A stretch of DNA of 64,000 nt. Source: Methanolinea sp. Lineage in GTDB: Archaea; Halobacteriota; Methanomicrobia; Methanomicrobiales; Methanospirillaceae. Each line of letters begins with the position of its first letter. Within the stretch, counting starts at the first letter, position 1. The notes under the pieces were generated by a model. That model saw only the letters and a list, made by a program, of their open reading frames with translations, was not told the DNA's origin and ran no database searches. The position numbers were made by a program, and so were the translations under genes. The DNA lies in assembly GCA_030019395.1 (NCBI GenBank), contig JASEES010000047.1:1-64000 (forward strand). The letters are read 5' to 3'. Shown here one piece after another: positions 62,407 to 64,000 of this stretch.

Positions 62407-62643
62407 TTACAGGTTGCTCTTGCCGCGCTTGGGCGGGTTCATCGCATCCTCCGGGGTCTTGATGTCCGGGCGGATGTGGGTCATCGGGAAACACTGGTAT
62501 TCTTCGCAGGCACACTGGGGGCACTTTCGCAGGTCCTGTTCAGCCTTGTCCAGCACCATTTCACGCCCGCAGTCCAGGCAGACGTACTTGCCGGGCCCGA
62601 CTTTCTGCCCGGCCTTAGCCTTCTCGGTCAGATCTATCACCAA
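62407..62643 (-). CDS. Small zinc-ribbon / rubredoxin-like protein
   Basis: 78 residues with two CxxC knuckles: YVCLDCGREMVL and RKCPQCACEEYQCF. This is a zinc-ribbon fold; an iron-binding rubredoxin-like role is possible, given its neighbours, but the rubredoxin CPxCG knuckles are not exact. Upstream of the desulforedoxin on the same strand with a 139-base gap, so it may have its own promoter. Confidence 0.7.
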   Translation of the reverse strand: MVIDLTEKAKAGQKVGPGKYVCLDCGREMVLDKAEQDLRKCPQCACEEYQCFPMTHIRPDIKTPEDAMNPPKRGKSNL

Positions 62644-62798
62644 GACACTACATGGTTGGAGAGATTCATATATCTTTGGTTCTTCACCCGTTTCGGATGA
62701 AGGGGCGTATTTTTTGAGTCTTTCTGATTATTCGTGTTCCGGACCGCGGTCCTTTGCGGACCATCGCAGTTAAGTGGATGGGGGTTGATTCCAGCTCC

Positions 62799-63401
62799 AT
62801 GGGATTCCGGATTGTTGGTCTCCTGGGAAGCCCGCTTGCGGGAGGAAACACGGCAAAACTCCTCGACCAGGCGCTCCTCGGGGCACGCGACGCGGGCTGC
62901 GAGGTTGAGCGGATCGATGTCGGCGACCTGGTGTTTCGCCCCTGCAGGGAGATCTTCTACTGCCGGGAACACGGGACGTGTGCCATGAAGGACGACATGA
63001 TCCCCCTGTACCGGACATTCGCGGAACTGGACAGCCTAATCGTTGCGACACCCGTGATGACCATGGGAATCCCCGGGGCCCTCAAGTCATTCATGGACCG
63101 GTTCCAGGTCTTTTTCATGGCGAAGTACATGAGGAACAGCCCGCTCGTTCCTGAAGAGAAGAGGGCCCATCGTCGCGGCCTCTATATCGGGATAGCCGGG
63201 ATGAACGTGCCATACGTCTTCGATGGTGCGAAACTCACGATGAAGGCATTCTTCTCCATCATCGACGTGGAGTACTGGGACGAGCTCCTGACGCGTGACA
63301 TGGACAACATCAGGGACATAACGACACGCCCGGACATCATGGATGAAGCGTACCGCAAGGGTTTCCGCCTCGGGGAACTCCTCTTTGAAAAAAATCCCTG
63401 A
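62799..63401 (+). CDS. Flavoprotein related to iron-sulfur flavoproteins, one cluster cysteine missing
   Basis: 200 residues. FMN loop VGLLGSPLAGGNTAKLLD and TPVMTMGIPGALKSFMDRFQ place it with the two paralogues at 59.8-61.1 kb. The cluster segment reads CREIFYCREHGTC: three cysteines align with CX2CX2CX5C, but the second is Ile. It may bind no cluster or a labile one. Start ATG 62799 begins at the first strand; ATG 62778 is possible. Transcribed opposite to the rest of the redox island. Confidence 0.85.
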   Translation: MGFRIVGLLGSPLAGGNTAKLLDQALLGARDAGCEVERIDVGDLVFRPCREIFYCREHGTCAMKDDMIPLYRTFAELDSLIVATPVMTMGIPGALKSFMDRFQVFFMAKYMRNSPLVPEEKRAHRRGLYIGIAGMNVPYVFDGAKLTMKAFFSIIDVEYWDELLTRDMDNIRDITTRPDIMDEAYRKGFRLGELLFEKNP

Positions 63402-63402
63402 A

Positions 63403-64000
63403 TCAGAAGGACCCTCTCTCCCGGAGGCTCGTGTATCCTGACCGGGCCACGATGACGTGGTCGAGAAGCCTGATCCCGAGGATCTCGCCTGCCTCCTTCA
63501 GCTGCCTCGTTATTGCAAGGTCCTGCTGGCTCGGCTCCAGCGAACCGGACGGGTGATTGTGAACGCAGATGACTGCAGCGGCACGGTCCGTGATCGCATC
63601 GGCAAAGACCTCGCGGGGGTGAACGAGACTGTGGTTGAGGAGGCCGACGGTGATCGTCCTCTTCTCGATCACCTCGTTTGCACCGTTGAGCGTGATGCAG
63701 ACGAAGTGTTCCTGGCTCTTTGTGGCGAGATCTGCAACGAACTGGAGGATGTCTGCGGGACACTGGATACGTGTCCGGGCTTCTTCCCGCCGGAGGTAAC
63801 GCCGTGCCAGTTCGAGGGAGGCAAGGATCTGCGCCGCCCTGCTCTGCCCGATCCCCGGGACACCAACGAGGTCATTGTAGGAGACATCCCCGTCCCGGCT
63901 GGAAAAGAGTCCCGCGATATCTTTTGCAAGGGAAAAAACATCGCGGTCAGGTGTCCCGTGGCCGATGATTGCCGCGATCAGCTCGTGGTCCGAGAGGGCC
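63403..64000 (-). CDS. radC: RadC/JAB-domain protein, partial (start beyond window)
   Basis: At least 198 residues visible. Helix-hairpin-helix segment DLVGVPGIGQSRAAQILASLEL is followed by the JAB/MPN domain with the metal motif CVHNHPSGSLEPSQQD (HxH...S..D). This is the RadC (UPF0758) family, named for repair but of uncertain biochemical role; JAMM enzymes are metallo-isopeptidases. The N-terminus is cut by the window end. Its stop lies 2 bases past the flavoprotein stop. Confidence 0.9.
   Translation of the reverse strand, partial: ALSDHELIAAIIGHGTPDRDVFSLAKDIAGLFSSRDGDVSYNDLVGVPGIGQSRAAQILASLELARRYLRREEARTRIQCPADILQFVADLATKSQEHFVCITLNGANEVIEKRTITVGLLNHSLVHPREVFADAITDRAAAVICVHNHPSGSLEPSQQDLAITRQLKEAGEILGIRLLDHVIVARSGYTSLRERGSF

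Noticed and set aside
1-64000. Mobile elements, CRISPR arrays or prophage
   Set aside because: No transposase, integrase, terminal inverted repeats with target duplications, or regularly spaced repeats could be found on reading both strands.

Overview
The window looks like chromosomal DNA of a methanogenic archaeon, most likely of the order Methanomicrobiales. It is GC-rich in genes and AT-rich in promoters, and it carries an archaeal translation initiation factor aIF-1A, archaeal TATA-like promoters with purine-rich ribosome binding sites, and many families typical of methanogens (COG1361 S-layer-like proteins, PEGA-repeat surface proteins, a MEDS sensor, DUF2178, a DUF1894-like protein, COG3199 kinase, TrpB2, CbiMNQO). 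I see no rRNA, tRNA, insertion sequence, prophage or CRISPR array. The species call is inference.

Layout. 1-2.9 kb: phosphatase, CMD-like protein, membrane-anchored acetolactate decarboxylase, CorA. 3.2-7.0 kb: Yip1-like protein followed by a module of secreted S-layer-like protein, LolD/MacB-type ATPase and MacB-type permease; a paralogous copy of the three-gene module lies at 37.8-40.9 kb. 7.0-8.3 kb: a minus-strand operon of a GerW/YtfJ protein, a DUF2953 protein and a short GerW-like protein, families best known from bacterial sporulation. 8.5-18.2 kb: aldehyde dehydrogenase, repeat protein, phosphoesterase, condensation-domain protein, TrpB2, COG3199 kinase, MEDS-PAS sensor and two methyltransferases. 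18.3-24.8 kb: a complete trpEGDCFBA operon whose genes overlap by 1-4 bases and which is preceded by a 37-codon leader ORF. 24.8-37.6 kb: SagB-type oxidoreductase, aminotransferase, surface proteins, two histidine kinases, an XRE/DUF2178 unit with tandem operators, an ABC ATPase and an M24 peptidase. 41.5-49.7 kb: CPA2 antiporter, a frameshifted DUF169 gene, CDF transporter, flavoprotein, lipoprotein, aIF-1A, TMEM175-like channel. 48.5-51.7 kb: acetyl-CoA synthetase with an OFA-family carboxylate transporter. 52.1-55.6 kb: argC-CBS-argJ-argB. 55.7-59.8 kb: chorismate mutase, M50 protease, cbiMNQO. 59.8-63.4 kb: a redox island (three flavoproteins, peroxiredoxin, CMD protein, desulforedoxin, zinc ribbon), then a partial radC.

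How it fits together. The region is mainly biosynthetic and housekeeping: tryptophan, arginine, acetate activation, cobalt import for the corrinoids methanogens need, and defence against oxygen. The least explained units are the duplicated S-layer-like/ABC module, the GerW-DUF2953 operon, the trp leader ORF, the redox island, and the DUF169 gene broken by a 61-base insertion that contains a second copy of a 28-base segment.
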